This document shows positions 26,034 to 37,100 of a stretch of DNA of 64,000 nucleotides, piece by piece; the first letter of the stretch is position 1; every line of letters begins with the position of its first letter. The notes beneath the pieces were generated by a model. The model did no database searches and was not told the DNA's origin. It saw nothing but the letters and a program-made list of their open reading frames with translations. A program made the position numbers and the translations under genes. The DNA comes from Timema cristinae. Its lineage: Eukaryota > Arthropoda > Insecta > Phasmatodea > Timematidae. Where the stretch lies: positions 6,740,964 to 6,804,963 of the forward strand of contig JBCFYV010000012.1 of assembly GCA_039000515.1 (NCBI GenBank). The letters run 5' to 3'.

Positions 26034-26039
26034 CTATTA

Positions 26040-27310
26040 ACTAGCTGAATCAAAGCAAAAGATCACTTGAGTCGACTTTTTTGCTTGTTTAGACGACAGG
26101 GTTTGTTGAAAACCTAGCGAAAGTTCAAACTTTTCGTGATTTTGGTGCCAATCTACAGCTAAAGACAATTTTCTAAAGATTTCAACCACTATATTATGAT
26201 ATCGGGAACCCCTGTCTTAGGGGCATCCTATATTCACTGACTAACATAAATTATTATAGCTTATTTAACTGTATTTTAATGTGTTCTTAAAGTATTTTAC
26301 AAGAACATAAGCTTATAACTAAGCTTTAATACTATCAATAAAATAATTACCTAACAAGAAATATATTTCAAAGATACACTAAATAGAGTAATAGGAGTAC
26401 TTTTTCAAAGATAACATAGATCTTAAAATGACCAAATTAAAATATTCCTTGTGGGAGTTCCCTCTGCTATCAGACATTCGGAAAGCGACATTTAGGAAAT
26501 TAATGGAATGACAATTTGTGCGTTAATTGAATGAAACCACTTAATATACACGGCACTGGCTGGTTCCATTCACAGACCCTAACTCATGGATAGGAGTCAA
26601 AAATCGTGGTTATCTTTACACCAGTTCATTAAGAGCTGTAAGAAGTTCTTCACCATGGGTGGTCATTTAAGTTGATTAGGTACCAAGATAATATATTTTT
26701 AGACAGAGTCATGACCTGTAAAGTGTATTTATATGGATGTTCGTATTTATGAATATATTAACATCAATCTTTATTTTAATTTTGTATTGGAAGTAAACAT
26801 AGTTCTGCCTGCTTTGTGTCCGATAGATAGCAATGTCAAGTCTAGCGTCCAAATGTTTATTAAGGCTAGGAAACTTAAATTTATTTTAAACTTTCTTAAA
26901 ACTCGTCCTAATAGAAAAAGTTATTTCTAAACAAATATTTAATTGTGTTAATCATTTATTTAGACCTACAAACCTTATCATACGCGTGATTTGTGTATAA
27001 ATAAACTGGCACCCCAAATAAACAGGAATAAGAAATGGATTCAGATAAATGAATCAGAATTCGTCTCGCGAGAGAATGGTGAGCAAAAATGTTTAAAACA
27101 CTGTCCTTGTGTACCCGACTGTTACTACTAAATACAATTTGAGAGATTACACCAAAAAGTAGATAGAAATTAAAAAATATACGAAATGACTTTATTTTGT
27201 AAAAACAAAATATATGCAAATAACTTGACATCAATACTTTTTTGTTCTGCATCTGTCCAAAGTAAAGATAAACGTTTAAACAGTGCTTTAGGAAACCAAC
27301 TGGAGGAAGA
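26040..27310. other. AT-rich DNA, no gene recognised
   Basis: Open frames at 26,733-26,930 (+) and 26,956-27,324 (-) are rich in Phe, Ile, Lys and Asn, as AT-rich non-coding DNA gives. No motif seen. Confidence 0.45.
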
Positions 27311-27382
27311 AACACTCCACACAAGTTTCACTCCACACAAGTTTCACTCCCCAATCACACACAAGTTTCACTCCACAAGTCC
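27311..27382. repeat. short tandem repeat, CACACAAGTTTCACTC unit
   Basis: Three to four imperfect copies of a unit near 16 bp, with a longer spacer before the last copy. Confidence 0.8.
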
Positions 27383-27394
27383 TTTATGAGTCCC

Positions 27395-27660
27395 AAGAAA
27401 TGGTTACAGGACTAATCACATGTTCAAAGTGAACCAAATGCTTACAGTTATATTCAACATACAAATTATTATAAGGACTTAAAAAAGACTCCAAAAACGT
27501 AGTATCAAAACTTGGTCACGTAATCCAAGTGCAGAGTGACCAAAACATTTACATATCTTTAACATACAAAAATATAAGGATTTAAAATAGTCCCAAAACA
27601 ATGTTTTGAAGCTAGTCATGCTATCCTAAATGAACTTAAATACTTACATTCACTTATAAT
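27395..27660. repeat. degenerate tandem repeat, unit about 105 bp
   Basis: AAAGTGAACCAAATGCTTAC (27,426), GAGTGACCAAAACATTTAC (27,534) and AATGAACTTAAATACTTAC (27,631) start successive units. Each is followed by an ACATACAAA and TATAAGGA stretch in the first two. Confidence 0.6.
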
Positions 27661-27867
27661 TAGGCCGGAAAGTAATTTTGAACCATAACAATTTCTAAAG
27701 AAATGAATTTAAATTACACTGAAGAAAATCCTGGTTACCACCTTTGAAGCGAGGCGTGTCTTAGGCGAAAATTGGTATTTTCTTGGGTTAAGCCTTCCTT
27801 ATATTAAATGAATCATCGTGGCTGGAAAGAGACGTATGCTGGAATAGAAGGGGCAACCGTAAGGGAA

Positions 27868-28158
27868 TTACGCGTGAACTCGAAGCTTCAAGGTTGTTCT
27901 AGAATGATCTTCACCTAGGATGTCAGCCACGCACCACCTTCCACGCAATGTCCCTGGTCGTTTAAAGATGCGTAGAACGGGATCATATTGGAACCATTCC
28001 GTGACGTCTAGCAAATAGCTCCAAGCTAAGGTGGGCACATGCTCTGTTGACAAAACTATTTTCCGGGGTAGCATCACCGTGCCAGCTGGACCCCTAATTT
28101 TGAGACTTGCGAAAGGTATGTCATGCCGTAAGGAGGATGGAGAGGCTACTCTAACCAT
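27868..28158 (-). CDS. unrecognised 96-codon open frame, GC-richer
   Basis: A minus-strand frame from an ATG at 28,158 to a stop at 27,868, with balanced composition in an otherwise AT-rich area. The predicted product has no membrane segment or repeat that I can see; it has Trp, Arg and Asp spread along it as real proteins do. No family recognised and no splice partners found. It could be a gene fragment, part of an unknown transposon, or chance. An overlapping plus-strand frame (28,031-28,213) is equally open. Confidence 0.2.
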   Translation of the reverse strand: MVRVASPSSLRHDIPFASLKIRGPAGTVMLPRKIVLSTEHVPTLAWSYLLDVTEWFQYDPVLRIFKRPGTLRGRWCVADILGEDHSRTTLKLRVHA

Positions 28159-28581
28159 AGTTGACGGTAATTCTTGTTTTTTATTTTTAGTAGAAAGGAT
28201 CGTGGAGCTTTAATAGTGTTCTTTTAGTTTTGGTTTTACATTAACGACTTATTAGTCATTGTAATTTTATATAATTATACATCAAAGAATCCAAAAGTTA
28301 GGAGGGTGAGTTCACCATTTCAAGATGATTCAGAAGGAAAAGGTAAAATAAAATATATTTTCTTATAATTTACTTAATCAGTGGCGCACCCAACCATTTA
28401 CTTTGGGGGGAGGCATTCAATCAAGGCTGTAGCAAGAATGACATTTTGATGGAGAGAGCGGGTTTGTGGTTGCACAGCCTCCTAAGCCCTAAAGGCCGAG
28501 AATATTTATAAATATAGAATGCTTTTATAAATCATTTGGAGTAGTTTTATAGTAATTAAGTAATTTAAATAATACAAATGG

Positions 28582-29374
28582 CAGTGGCGGTTTTGTATAA
28601 GCACTGTGGAACTGCTAGCACTCCCTATTGCCACTTGATATTATCGATAACATTTAATATAATGAGTCCTATTTCTTTAATTCCTTATTTATTTTTGTAG
28701 TACAATAGATATTCCTTAAGCTTAGTGTCAGTATTTCAGTAGCCATCCCCCAGTTTATGAAAAAGATACACAAATATTTGTACGTGGTGTTTGACTGTTG
28801 TGCGCCTGCGCAATTAGGAGGGGGATGGGGAGGAAGGCGGGACTGCCAGGTAGAGAGAGCACTGTTGCTCTCGCAGTGCCTGCTCTGGCGTGATGGTGGA
28901 AGGAAATTTTTTTTTACTCAGCGTGTGTTGTGCTTAAATACTGTGTACCATATTCTTGAATGCGATAAAGTGTAGAAGACTGTAGGATTAGAATATTTTT
29001 CTGCTTCCAGCTATTCTATTTGATTAATTTTTTTCTGATCTTTTATTCAACAGAAAGACTAAATGCGCTTGCAGTACTTTCAATGGAGAAAAATTTCCTC
29101 AATCATCATCCAAGGATCAAGGAGAAAATTATTGAACTTTTTGTACAAATTAAAACAAGAAGAATGGATTTAATTTTTAAATGAACAGATCAAGCTTGAA
29201 CTGTAACAATTTAAGTTAAGGTAAGTGGAAAAAAAAAATTGTTAAAATTTTATCAATTTGTTGAATAAACTTTCTTTTTATACATGTTTTTTTTTCCTTT
29301 TACGCAATTTTATAACAAAGGATAAAAATTTTCTGGAGCAGCACCCCACTAACATTAGCTACTAGCCACCACTG
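28582..29374 (+). mobile_element. hAT-superfamily element, deleted, 793 bp
   Basis: Flanked by a perfect 8-bp duplication ACAAATGG at 28,574-28,581 and 29,375-29,382. The termini are CAGTGGCGG at the left and its inverse CCACCACTG at the right, with similar subterminal AGCAC..TG..GCTCC blocks. Eight-bp duplications and CAGTGG-type ends define hAT elements. Inside are a GC-rich stretch (28,798-28,900) and the tail of a transposase gene (29,053-29,184), so this is an internally deleted derivative of an autonomous element. Confidence 0.85.
29053..29184 (+). pseudogene. hAT transposase C-terminal remnant
   Basis: An open stretch of 43 codons to a TGA, preceded by TTTTATTCAACAG, which looks like a splice acceptor. 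It reads ERLNALAVLSMEKNFL, then an Ile/Lys-rich helix ending TRRMDLIFK. This matches the end of the hAT dimerisation domain, where R-L-x-x-L-A-x-L-S-I-E is typical. The catalytic core and zinc finger are missing, removed by the internal deletion that formed the 793-bp element. Confidence in the superfamily is high; it cannot be functional. Confidence 0.75.
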
Positions 29375-29639
29375 ACAAATGGTATCGAAGTTATTATTTG
29401 TATATTTTTTTCAATTGTTAATTTTGTGTGTAACAGTAAACATTTTGAATATTAGGCTTAAGTCTGAAGTCTGGTCTTAAAATGTAGCATATACATTTGA
29501 CACATCTTCAATGTTAGTTGTACTTAATATTATTTAAATTTCTACTAACAATATTTGTGGTGTTGGGGAAAGAGGGGGGGGGGGTCAAATATCCTGTTTA
29601 TCCCTCTCCCCCTTGGATGCATCAGTGCTTATAGTTAAA

Positions 29640-30085
29640 GATATGTGTAAAAATCTTAGCAATAAACGAATGACTTAGCGATAGAGTATTAATAGTCCGA
29701 GATTATCTCCCCTATGTTAGTCAGAGTTAATCTTAATAGCTTCTGGAGCATACATTCTCAGGTTGGGAGACTCGTTTGTTTCCAAGCAGCATTGTGTGAG
29801 ATAGGGTTAGGCTTTATAAAATAGTTTTAATTGCAACGTGAGTTGGACAATCCACTTAATTCCCTCTCACCAAGATCTGATGGACACTTGATCGATGTAT
29901 CACTCCATTTTACTCTTATAATGATTGTTTGCTTTGAGTATTGTTAACTGTGTGCTTTTAATTGCGCTAGACTAATTGAATAGGATCTGTCTCTCTTATG
30001 CATTCAGAAATGTGCCCATACCACTCTTAGCCCCGAAATTAATGTTTACTTAAATGTCTAGCCATGTAGATAGCATTACAATTTG
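29640..30085. other. no gene recognised
   Basis: Ordinary AT-rich sequence; nothing stands out. Confidence 0.5.
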
Positions 30086-30415
30086 AGGACCTCATAGTGG
30101 TCTAGTGGTCATGGGTTCTGGCTACGGACTCAGAGGTCCCGGGTTTGATTCCCGGCGCGTCCAGATTATCTGGGAAGCAGTGGGTCTGGAATGGGCTAGA
30201 TTCAGCCTAGGGTGGATAAATAAGGAGCTACTCGAATAAAGTAGTAGTGGCTCCGGTATAGAAAACCGAGCTTGATGGCTGGCGTCATCGTTGTGCTGAC
30301 CACATGACACCCTCTATCCACAAGAGCTGGCACTAATTCACCAAACAGTTTGGTAACCACTCAGTAGGTATAGCCTGAATGCGGGCTGATACCATTGAGT
30401 AACTTTTATTACATT
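30086..30415 (+). repeat. SINE-D, tRNA head plus conserved core
   Basis: Head GTGGTCTAGTGGTCATGG (A box) and CCCGGGTTTGATTCCCGG (B box), then AAGCAGTGGGTCTGGAATGG. The body has GGCTGGCGTCATCGTTGTGC followed by TGACCACATGACACCCTC, which resembles core domains shared by SINEs of several invertebrates (recalled, not searched). It is not a functional tRNA gene, since the body continues for 250 bp. Confidence 0.85.
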
Positions 30416-30699
30416 TTGAGTGAATTGTGATCATCGCTATGGATAAATAAAAGAAAGAAAATGGGAGGGGGGCTCAAAATTTCCTAAGATAGCATACAGT
30501 TAAAGAGAAATAATAAATGTTCGAGAACCACTGTTCTATATGGACACATCTTCAAATATATCCCTTGAAATAATCCCTTTACGTTCTTGGACAACAGTGG
30601 TTGAGGGTCCTCGGCCCCCAAATCTTCGTTGCAACTTTTAGAGTACAGCATACCTAGTAATTTATCTCAGAATATGTCACTTGATTTATGAGCTAACGT

Positions 30700-30865
30700 A
30701 AATCTATAACAGACACAACACCCAGCCCCAGCCGTTAATTTATCACTGTGAAAGGTTAAATCCACATTTTAACCATGGCAAATTTTTCGGCCATGCCAGG
30801 AATTGAACTCGGGACCTTTTTCTCAGTAGAGATACACGCTACCGACTGATCTAAGGAGTTGGAAT
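30700..30865 (-). repeat. SINE-C
   Basis: On the minus strand: GATCAGTCGGTAGCGTGTAT (A box), GAGTTCAATTCCTGGCATGG (B box), then AAAATGTGGATTTAACC and CAGTGATAAATTAACGGCTG. The same order is seen at 63,742-63,945. Confidence 0.85.
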
Positions 30866-30869
30866 TAAA

Positions 30870-31265
30870 CTCTTTACATTTTTTAAAAAAAGCACACTAT
30901 CGATTATGACCAATCAAGGCAGTTTTGTTCACACTCAAATATTATTTGAAAGTACTTGATATATTTACAAGCCTAGAAGACTCAGAAATCGACTTTTAAC
31001 TACAATAAAGTTTTCTTACGCGATTGACTAGAAATTGCTGCGAGACCGACAAGGTACCGACCACATTTTAGAGAGTTGGCATGTTATTGTAACTTGCTAA
31101 TGACAAATTCTCAGCACATGCTACATTGTGACTAAAAAAAATTAACTATGCTACGATAAATATTTTACACATACATGCACTTTTTTTAGTTGAAATAATT
31201 TCCTTAAAGTTTAGTAGAAGGGGGGGGGGGGGAAGGGATCTGAAAGTTTTAGTGTAAGAGGTTTC
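30870..31265. other. no gene recognised; poly-G run
   Basis: AT-rich with a G run of about 13 at 31,220-31,232. Confidence 0.5.
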
Positions 31266-31270
31266 TCTAA

Positions 31271-31505
31271 TAGCGTCTCACTAACCGTTCCGGTTGTACA
31301 TGTATAGCTTACATATATTAATGTTGTAGGGATAGGAAAGGTAGAAATTAGTAGAAATGTACCCACATTTTCTGAAGGTAGAGGGGAAAGACATTTATGA
31401 AAAAACACCCTTTATATAACCGGCCGGGAATGGAACCCCATCTACTTGATAGCCGAAAAACAGACTAAATTATCTCGAAATTTAGACCACGTGGCCACTA
31501 GCATG
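31271..31505 (-). repeat. SINE-A
   Basis: The plus strand shows the reversed tail GTCTCACTAACCGTTCCGG, GGAAAGGTAGAAATTAG and the reversed B box GGGAATGGAACCCC. Confidence 0.75.
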
Positions 31506-31764
31506 GACTAGTGTAAAAGTTTAAATCGTGAGATGTATCAAATCTTGGCAAAGATATTGTAACTTAAAATTCAATAAAATAATCCTCCATAGCGTGAGCC
31601 CGAGAGTGAGCTATACTGACCGAGCGGCCGCCACCGTTGACGATGATATTGCCAACATTTGCTGATAGAGGTTTTCATAAAGTCAGCACAATGAACCCTT
31701 GACATTAATTTCAGTTTTCTAGAGCGGGGCACTACCTTTTTATTCAAGTAGCTTTTAATTTATC

Positions 31765-31903
31765 CTCACGAGTCTGAGTGTACCCCGTTCCAGACCCACT
31801 GCTTCACAGACAAATTCTGGAAGCGCTGGGGATTGAACCTGGAGCCCCTGGATCTGTAGTCAGGAACTCTGACCATTAGACAAACCACAGAGACGGTCTC
31901 AAT
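31765..31903 (-). repeat. SINE-D, 5' part
   Basis: Reversed, it reads TCTAATGGTCAGAGTTCC, then CCAGGTTCAATCCCC and GAAGCAGTGGGTCTGGAACG, matching the copy at 30,086. The core and tail are missing. Confidence 0.75.
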
Positions 31904-31984
31904 TCAATAATTAAATATATATTTCCCAAGATATTACTCACATTACTCGTCACATGGTTTTACTCATCTCTTTATCATTAAACT

Positions 31985-32345
31985 ATATTGTCACTGAAGG
32001 AGATAAAAGGGTTTGAATCCCGGTAGGGTATAATGAAGGCTTTTTTTTCTTCTTAACAGTTTCCCAATATTCCTTCCTGAAAAAGAGAGTATATTTCCCC
32101 TAAATTTTACCTTTCCTTATCTCTACTCATTAGCGTAATATTGTGGTCAGATGGCAAAACCTGATATCTCAATTTATTTATTTCAAAATTGAGTTATATT
32201 AACATATTTATAATCCTCTCATTGTGAATTACAGTTTCAAATAGCTCTCCTAAAAAATTAGTAAAAGTGCACTACTCAGGTTTTGCCATCTAATCACAGA
32301 TTAATGTATGCGTAAAATCCGAGCTGATTTGAGACGCGACGCACA
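31985..32345 (+). repeat. SINE-A interrupted by a MITE
   Basis: B box GGGTTTGAATCCCGG at about 32,009 and TTCCCCTAAATTTTACC lead to CATTAGCGTAATA at 32,130-32,141. After the MITE the SINE resumes (ATTAATGTATGCG...ACGCGACGC, to about 32,345), in line with the tail of other copies. Confidence 0.65.
32142..32298. mobile_element. 157-bp MITE in SINE-A
   Basis: Inverted ends of about 23 bp: TGTGGTCAGATGGCAAAACC at the left and TGTGATTAGATGGCAAAACC read in reverse at the right. The interior is AT-rich and non-coding. The target duplication is not clear. Confidence 0.75.
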
Positions 32346-32394
32346 CGTACTATGATTGTGAGTCTTGATGATGATGATGAGTCTTGGGCGATTT

Positions 32395-32680
32395 GTGTGT
32401 CCACGAACCCAAAAAGCAGAATTTTACAAATCTGACTGTCTGTATATGTGGCCACAGCCGTAATGGTTTAATAGATTTATGTTAAAATTTGATATTTAGA
32501 TGCTTGCTATACTTTAAGGCAATCTTTTTTCTATTCTAGTCTTCAAATTAAGAATAGTTTATTTATGACTGATTTTTGAAAAATTTCCATTTAAAAAAAT
32601 GTTTGTTCAAAATTTATATTTGAAGAGTGTTACTTACTATTATCAAATTAATATTGGTTTTTATGAGGAAAACTACTAAG
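32395..32680 (+). repeat. dispersed AT-rich repeat, copy 3
   Basis: Shares the series ACGAACCCAAAAAGCAGAA, CTGTCTGTATATGTG, AATGGTTTAATAGATTT and TTTGATATTTAGATG with 14,915-15,240, and shorter parts with 2,040-2,110. Confidence 0.55.
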
Positions 32681-32836
32681 GCTGGGGGCGCACAGGATGA
32701 CACAAAAATGTTCGAAACCAGATGAAATTAAACTTCTTGAAACCATGACACAAAAAACGTTTCAAGTAATGTTTTTAAATGAAACAATGAAACAAAAATG
32801 TTTCAGTCTGTACTATATGGTGGTGTGTAACGTTGG

Positions 32837-33020
32837 TGATATCGATACTGATAAAATGTTAGCCCTAATTTTCTGGGAGTGGTTGGTTACGCGAGAGGAA
32901 TCTTCGTATCAGTGAAATATTAACTGAGAAAGGTTATTTGGAAAAGTACATACAGGAACTGAAGAATTTCCCTGACAAATTTTATTACTTCACTTGAGTA
33001 AGTTTAGAAAGCATCAAAGC
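32837..33020 (+). pseudogene. Harbinger transposase N-terminal remnant
   Basis: The reading is DIDTDKMLALIFWEWL followed, after stops, by GYLEKYIQELKNFPDKF and then VSLESIK. Harbinger-type nucleases have an acidic, Leu-rich start, then a G-x-Y/F-x-x-L-x-x-E-L block with a following D-x-F-x-x-Y-F-R-M-S. The spacing fits but the R-M-S is lost. At least two stops lie inside. No DDE catalytic part is present; a SINE follows at 33,040. Family assignment is by resemblance only. Confidence 0.4.
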
Positions 33021-33039
33021 CCTGAGCTTGGGACGATTC

Positions 33040-33235
33040 CTGGATAGCTCAGTCGTTAGATCATTGGCATACTAAGTCGAAGGTCTTAATTCGATTCCCG
33101 TGTCCGGGTGAAATTTTTCAATTTAAAGAAGATGATATTTAGATGCGGCTATAACCGTATTTCACAGCTATAATAGCGTGGCTATTTAATCCATCAAGGA
33201 TAGATCAACAATGCGAAGGAAACTATTGTCAGGTG
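33040..33235 (+). repeat. SINE-F, tRNA-like head
   Basis: TGGATAGCTCAGTCGTTAGA (A box) and TTAATTCGATTCCCGTG (B box) form a near-complete tRNA-like head of about 70 bp. A non-tRNA body follows, with TATTTCACAGCTATAATAG. Only copy of this type in the window. Confidence 0.6.
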
Positions 33236-33437
33236 GACCTAGTAACAGTATTTGTCACAAAACACGTGAGACAAACTTGTTGAAACATGGGAGTAGGTAA
33301 GATAGCTGCTTTGTTTTAACATGTTTCACTGTGTTATCATAGCGTTTGTTCCTCCAACGTGCAACGACTCATTTGATATCATGTCGTCAGTTGAACGACA
33401 CATGATGAAACACAATGAACACAAATATGTTTTGTTG

Positions 33438-33443
33438 ATAATA
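33438..33443. repeat. left target-site duplication of the Polinton
   Basis: ATAATA directly before the first base of the terminal repeat. Its partner at 50,748-50,753 is ATCATA (5 of 6 match). Six-bp duplications are the rule for Polintons. Confidence 0.7.
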
Positions 33444-33905
33444 AGTAGTTGGGGGGAATTTGGGAACCCCAGTTCCACCAACGGGTCAAAACGCTTTTTT
33501 CAAGGTGACGTAATCATTGCGTGTTATGTCGCAACACTCCCCCATGGGTTTTCCCTGGTGAAAGGTGGCAGTATATTTCCGTTTGACCTGAATTTCCCCT
33601 CTAGTTGTTTCCATGATGACACGGGGTTAACGAACTGTTGTCCTCCAATGTCACAAAGATATTATTTCTGTTTTTATATGTGGCAATGGGTTTTCCCTGA
33701 TAAGTGGCGCCAGTTTGTTGGCTCGAGAAGACATGAATAGAACACACCTTGAATGATGCCACAAACCCTCCCCATCTGTGTGGCAATGGGTTTTCCTGAT
33801 GACTGGTGCTAGTTTGGTAGCTGACAAGACAGAAATAGAATAAACCTTGATTGATGTCACAACCCTCCCCGATCAGCTGCAGGACCATGGTGTCAGCGCC
33901 GATGA
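33444..33905. repeat. Polinton left terminal inverted repeat
   Basis: The first 250 bp match the reverse of 50,747-50,480 closely (for example GGGTCAAAACGCTTTTTTC and GTAATCATTGCGTGTTATG on both sides). The inner part holds two units of about 95 bp starting TGTGGCAATGGGTTTTCC (33,680 and 33,780). Confidence 0.92.
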
Positions 33906-34129
33906 TCATGTTGGCTTAATTTGAATAGCACGGACTCGACTTTGAATCCTGTGTTCGTCTCTTTTAGGTAGGCAGGTCAATTAGACGCTTGAGTCGTGCT
34001 CGATAACGTAAGTCGTGTGTTGCAAAGTAATAGTATGATCTTGAGTACCGCACCACTGTATGTTAAACTCAGCCATTTTAAGGAGCCTTGAGGGAGTGCA
34101 CGCCGTTGTGATAAGCTATCCCCAGCTGC

Positions 34130-37100
34130 CACATACTGTAGGAGAAATAAAGGAATCATCATGATTCAAAATGGCAATGATACAATTTGTCTTGCCCATG
34201 CATTGGTTGTCACCAAGGCTGTGTAAGACATTAAAAGAGAACCAGGATCCATGGACGTGAACAACGTTAAACAGATCAAAATGGGTCGTCCTATTCAAAA
34301 ACTCGAGGCACAGGAACTATGCCATTATGCCCGTGTAAATCTTGTGAAAGGTGGTGGTGGGGCATCCTTAACAACCGCAACTAAGTGCTCGTACTTTTGC
34401 TGCAAGTACTGTGTGCCATTTGATCATAAGAATAAGTACATGTGCGAGTCAACGTGCAAAAAATGCTACGCTAAATCGGTTTGCAGTAGAGGTCGAACTG
34501 TGACCTGTAAATATTGTGGAAGTTGGTTCACAAACCAGTCATGTTTTGAAAACCATAAGCGTCTCGGCTATTGAAGAGGACACATGTTGGTTTGTGATGT
34601 CAAAAATGTTTGTGAGGTCTTTGGGCAATTTTTCAGTTTGGAAGAATCAAATTATTCACACAGGTGTTATGAGATTTTTTGTAGAGTATGCGCTAAATAT
34701 CATCCTTTTGGTCCTTTCCGCTATATGAAGCAAGCCCCATCCAATCCGTCACTGGAAAAGAGCAATTTCATGTTTGTATTTTATGATTCTGAATACCAAC
34801 ACGAAACTCTTCTTAAAGGTGCGGTCAACCCCTACTTGCACGAATCCAACCTCTGTGTCATACAGACGTGATGCAGGGCTTACCCACACATCGATGTAAA
34901 TGACCATCATTGCACAGAATGCGGGGGCGATAGGACTCGCATATTCAAGGGTGATATCACAATGGCCCAATTTTTTTATTTTTAGAGGAAATTAAAGCAT
35001 CAAAATTTAAGGATATCTCCCTCTTAGGCCATAATGCGAAAGGATATGATGGTAATTTTATTTTAAAATATATGATGGAGGTTAAAAAATGGACCCCCAG
35101 AACTTATAATGAACGGTGGGAAAATTATGTCCATGCGTTACGGCCCGCTCCACTTTATTGACTCGCTGAACTTTCTCCCTATGTCGTTGTCCAAGATGGC
35201 AAAAATATACGGCTTGGACGATTCTTTGGCCAAGAGGCATTTCCCCTTTTTTCAACAAAAAAGAAAACGTTGGGTATAGGGGTCCCTTGCCGCCAAAGAG
35301 GACTACGGTATCGGTGAGATGTCAGTTGAGGGAAAGGAGCACTTTGAGAAGTGGTATGACGCGTTGGTCAAAGAATATTATGTCTTTGATTTTAACCGTG
35401 GATTGGAACTGTATTGCGTGAAAGATGTAGAGATCAAACGGAAAGAAGCCTGCCTGCAGTTTAGAGACATGATAATGGAAAAAGCAAAGGTGGATCCTTT
35501 CAGAGAGGCGTATACGATCGCAGGAGCGGCCATGTTGGTTTACCGCTGAAGTCATCTTAAGGAGAATACCGTTGGTATCATCCTTAACGGTGGCTACAGG
35601 TGTGTGCAGACCAAAAGTCTCATGTCACCGTACAATGGCTCTGCTGGGAGGCCCACCAACATGGTGTCTCTATCTTTCATGCTGGTAATAGCCGTGAGGA
35701 ATATGTGTTAGTGCGACGTGTAGATGGCGTTGTTAAAGCTGGAGATACCACAACAGTTTTCCAGTTCTGGGGCTATTATTGGCACCGGTGCCGTCTCTTT
35801 TATCCTGACAGGACCACCCCTATCAAAAACAGCCGCCACGAGACCATGGAGACGCGCTATGAAGTGATCATGGCTTGCGTGTAAAAGTTTAAAAATGCCG
35901 GCTACACGGTCGTAGAGATGTGGGAGTGTACGTTTAATGCGATAAAACGCACATACAAGGTCTTAAAACAATTTGTACTCCAGCACGAGGTGTACAGCAA
36001 GGAGCCCCTCAGTCCCAGAAACGCATAATTTGGCGGTGTACAAATTGTATCAAGCTCTTCCACGAAGCAGATCTTTTTTGTAGAGAGAAGACAAGTACTT
36101 GGATGTGTGTTCATTGTATCATTACGTTTGCAAGTAAAAAAAATATTCCATCGGCCACCCCAAATTCACTTTGAACCAAATTGCCCGTCTATAGATCAAG
36201 TAGAAGGCATAGCCAAAATTACAGTAACGTCTCCGCAGGATTTATTCATGCCCGTATTGCCTACACGGATGCACGACAATTTAGTGTTCATCTTGTGCAG
36301 GAAATGCGGCGACGAGAAAAACTAAGGTAAGAGTCAGCATAACGACAAAAAAAGATAGCAGGTTGACAGGCGTCTGGGTTATTAACGAGACCGGAAAGCC
36401 GTTGAGAAAGGCTACAGCGTCGAATCAGTACACGAAGTGTGGGAGTACAATATATCTGTTTACGATCGTCAGACACGTTCTGGTGGATTGTTTCACGGGT
36501 ACATTGTTACTTCTTTGAAAATGAAACAAGAAGCCACCGGATGGCCAAAGTGGTGTACCTCATAAGATGAGAAGTTAGTTTAGATTAAAATTATGAGGAA
36601 AGGGAAGGGGTAAAACTTGATTTCGGCTCTGTTTGTAAAAAAACCCAGTTTCCGCACTCTGGCTAAACTCTTTTTTAATTCACTATGTGGAAAGTTTGGG
36701 CAAAGACCCGATTTACCACACGTAGCCGTTGTCAATGACTATCAGGGCATCCACAAGTACCTCATGGATCCGTACATCACCGTTGACAGCGTCATTGATG
36801 TAAATGATGAGGTTATGTTCCTCAATTACTAGGATTCAGCCGACGCGTTGCGCCCTAACCCTAACACGAGTGTGGTGGTGGCGTGCTACACGATTCAATG
36901 GCTATGTTGCACTAATACAGAATCCTTGAAAAATTGTAGGACCACGTTTTGTATCACGATATAGATAGCATTCTATTCATGGAACGCACAGGCAAATGGA
37001 GTCCACTGACTGGAGACATTTTAGGTGAGCTCACTGATAAGATACATTAGCGCCTTTGTAACTGGCGGTTCCGAGAATTACGCGTACCGTGTATGTGTTG

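Larger units (their letters stand above)
28379..29627. mobile_element. possible outer DNA transposon around the hAT
   Basis: The left end CAGTGGCGCACCCAA and the right end read in reverse, CACTGATGCATCCAA, look like matched inverted termini about 1.25 kb apart. Subterminal G runs (GGGGGGAGG and its counterpart) also match. Flanks TACTTAAT and CTTATAGT are not a clean duplication, so the pairing is tentative. Confidence 0.4.
32685..33443 (+). mobile_element. Harbinger-like element remnant, left part
   Basis: Starts with GGCTGGGGGCGCACAGGATG and ACACAAAAATGTTCGAAAC, a G-rich end followed by repeated TGAAAC/CACAAAA blocks as in some Harbinger elements. It contains a diverged transposase N-terminus (next entry). 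A candidate right end with mostly transition differences lies after the Polinton at about 50,764-50,785, so the Polinton appears to have inserted into this element. Confidence 0.4.

Noticed and set aside
26956..27324. 122-codon minus-strand frame
   Set aside because: Phe/Ile/Lys/Ser-rich, as random AT-rich DNA gives; no motif, no exon signals.
28757..28975. 72-codon open frame inside the hAT element
   Set aside because: The GC-rich internal part gives a short open frame without transposase motifs; only the 29,053-29,184 remnant is recognisable.
30086..30165. tRNA genes at 25,773, 30,086, 33,040, 56,620, 57,367 and 63,742
   Set aside because: A and B boxes are present, but the sequences continue into SINE bodies, and stems are imperfect. 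They are tRNA-derived heads.
33321..33740. 139-codon open frame and its counterpart at 50,489-50,752 (-)
   Set aside because: They resemble each other only because they are the two inverted repeats of the Polinton.
35322..35555. Minus-strand and alternate-frame open frames across 34,000-49,700
   Set aside because: They lie over recognisable Polinton and LINE genes in other frames and match nothing.
36855..36870. Telomere-like CCTAACCCTAAC in the polymerase region
   Set aside because: It lies inside polymerase-derived coding sequence and is only two units long.
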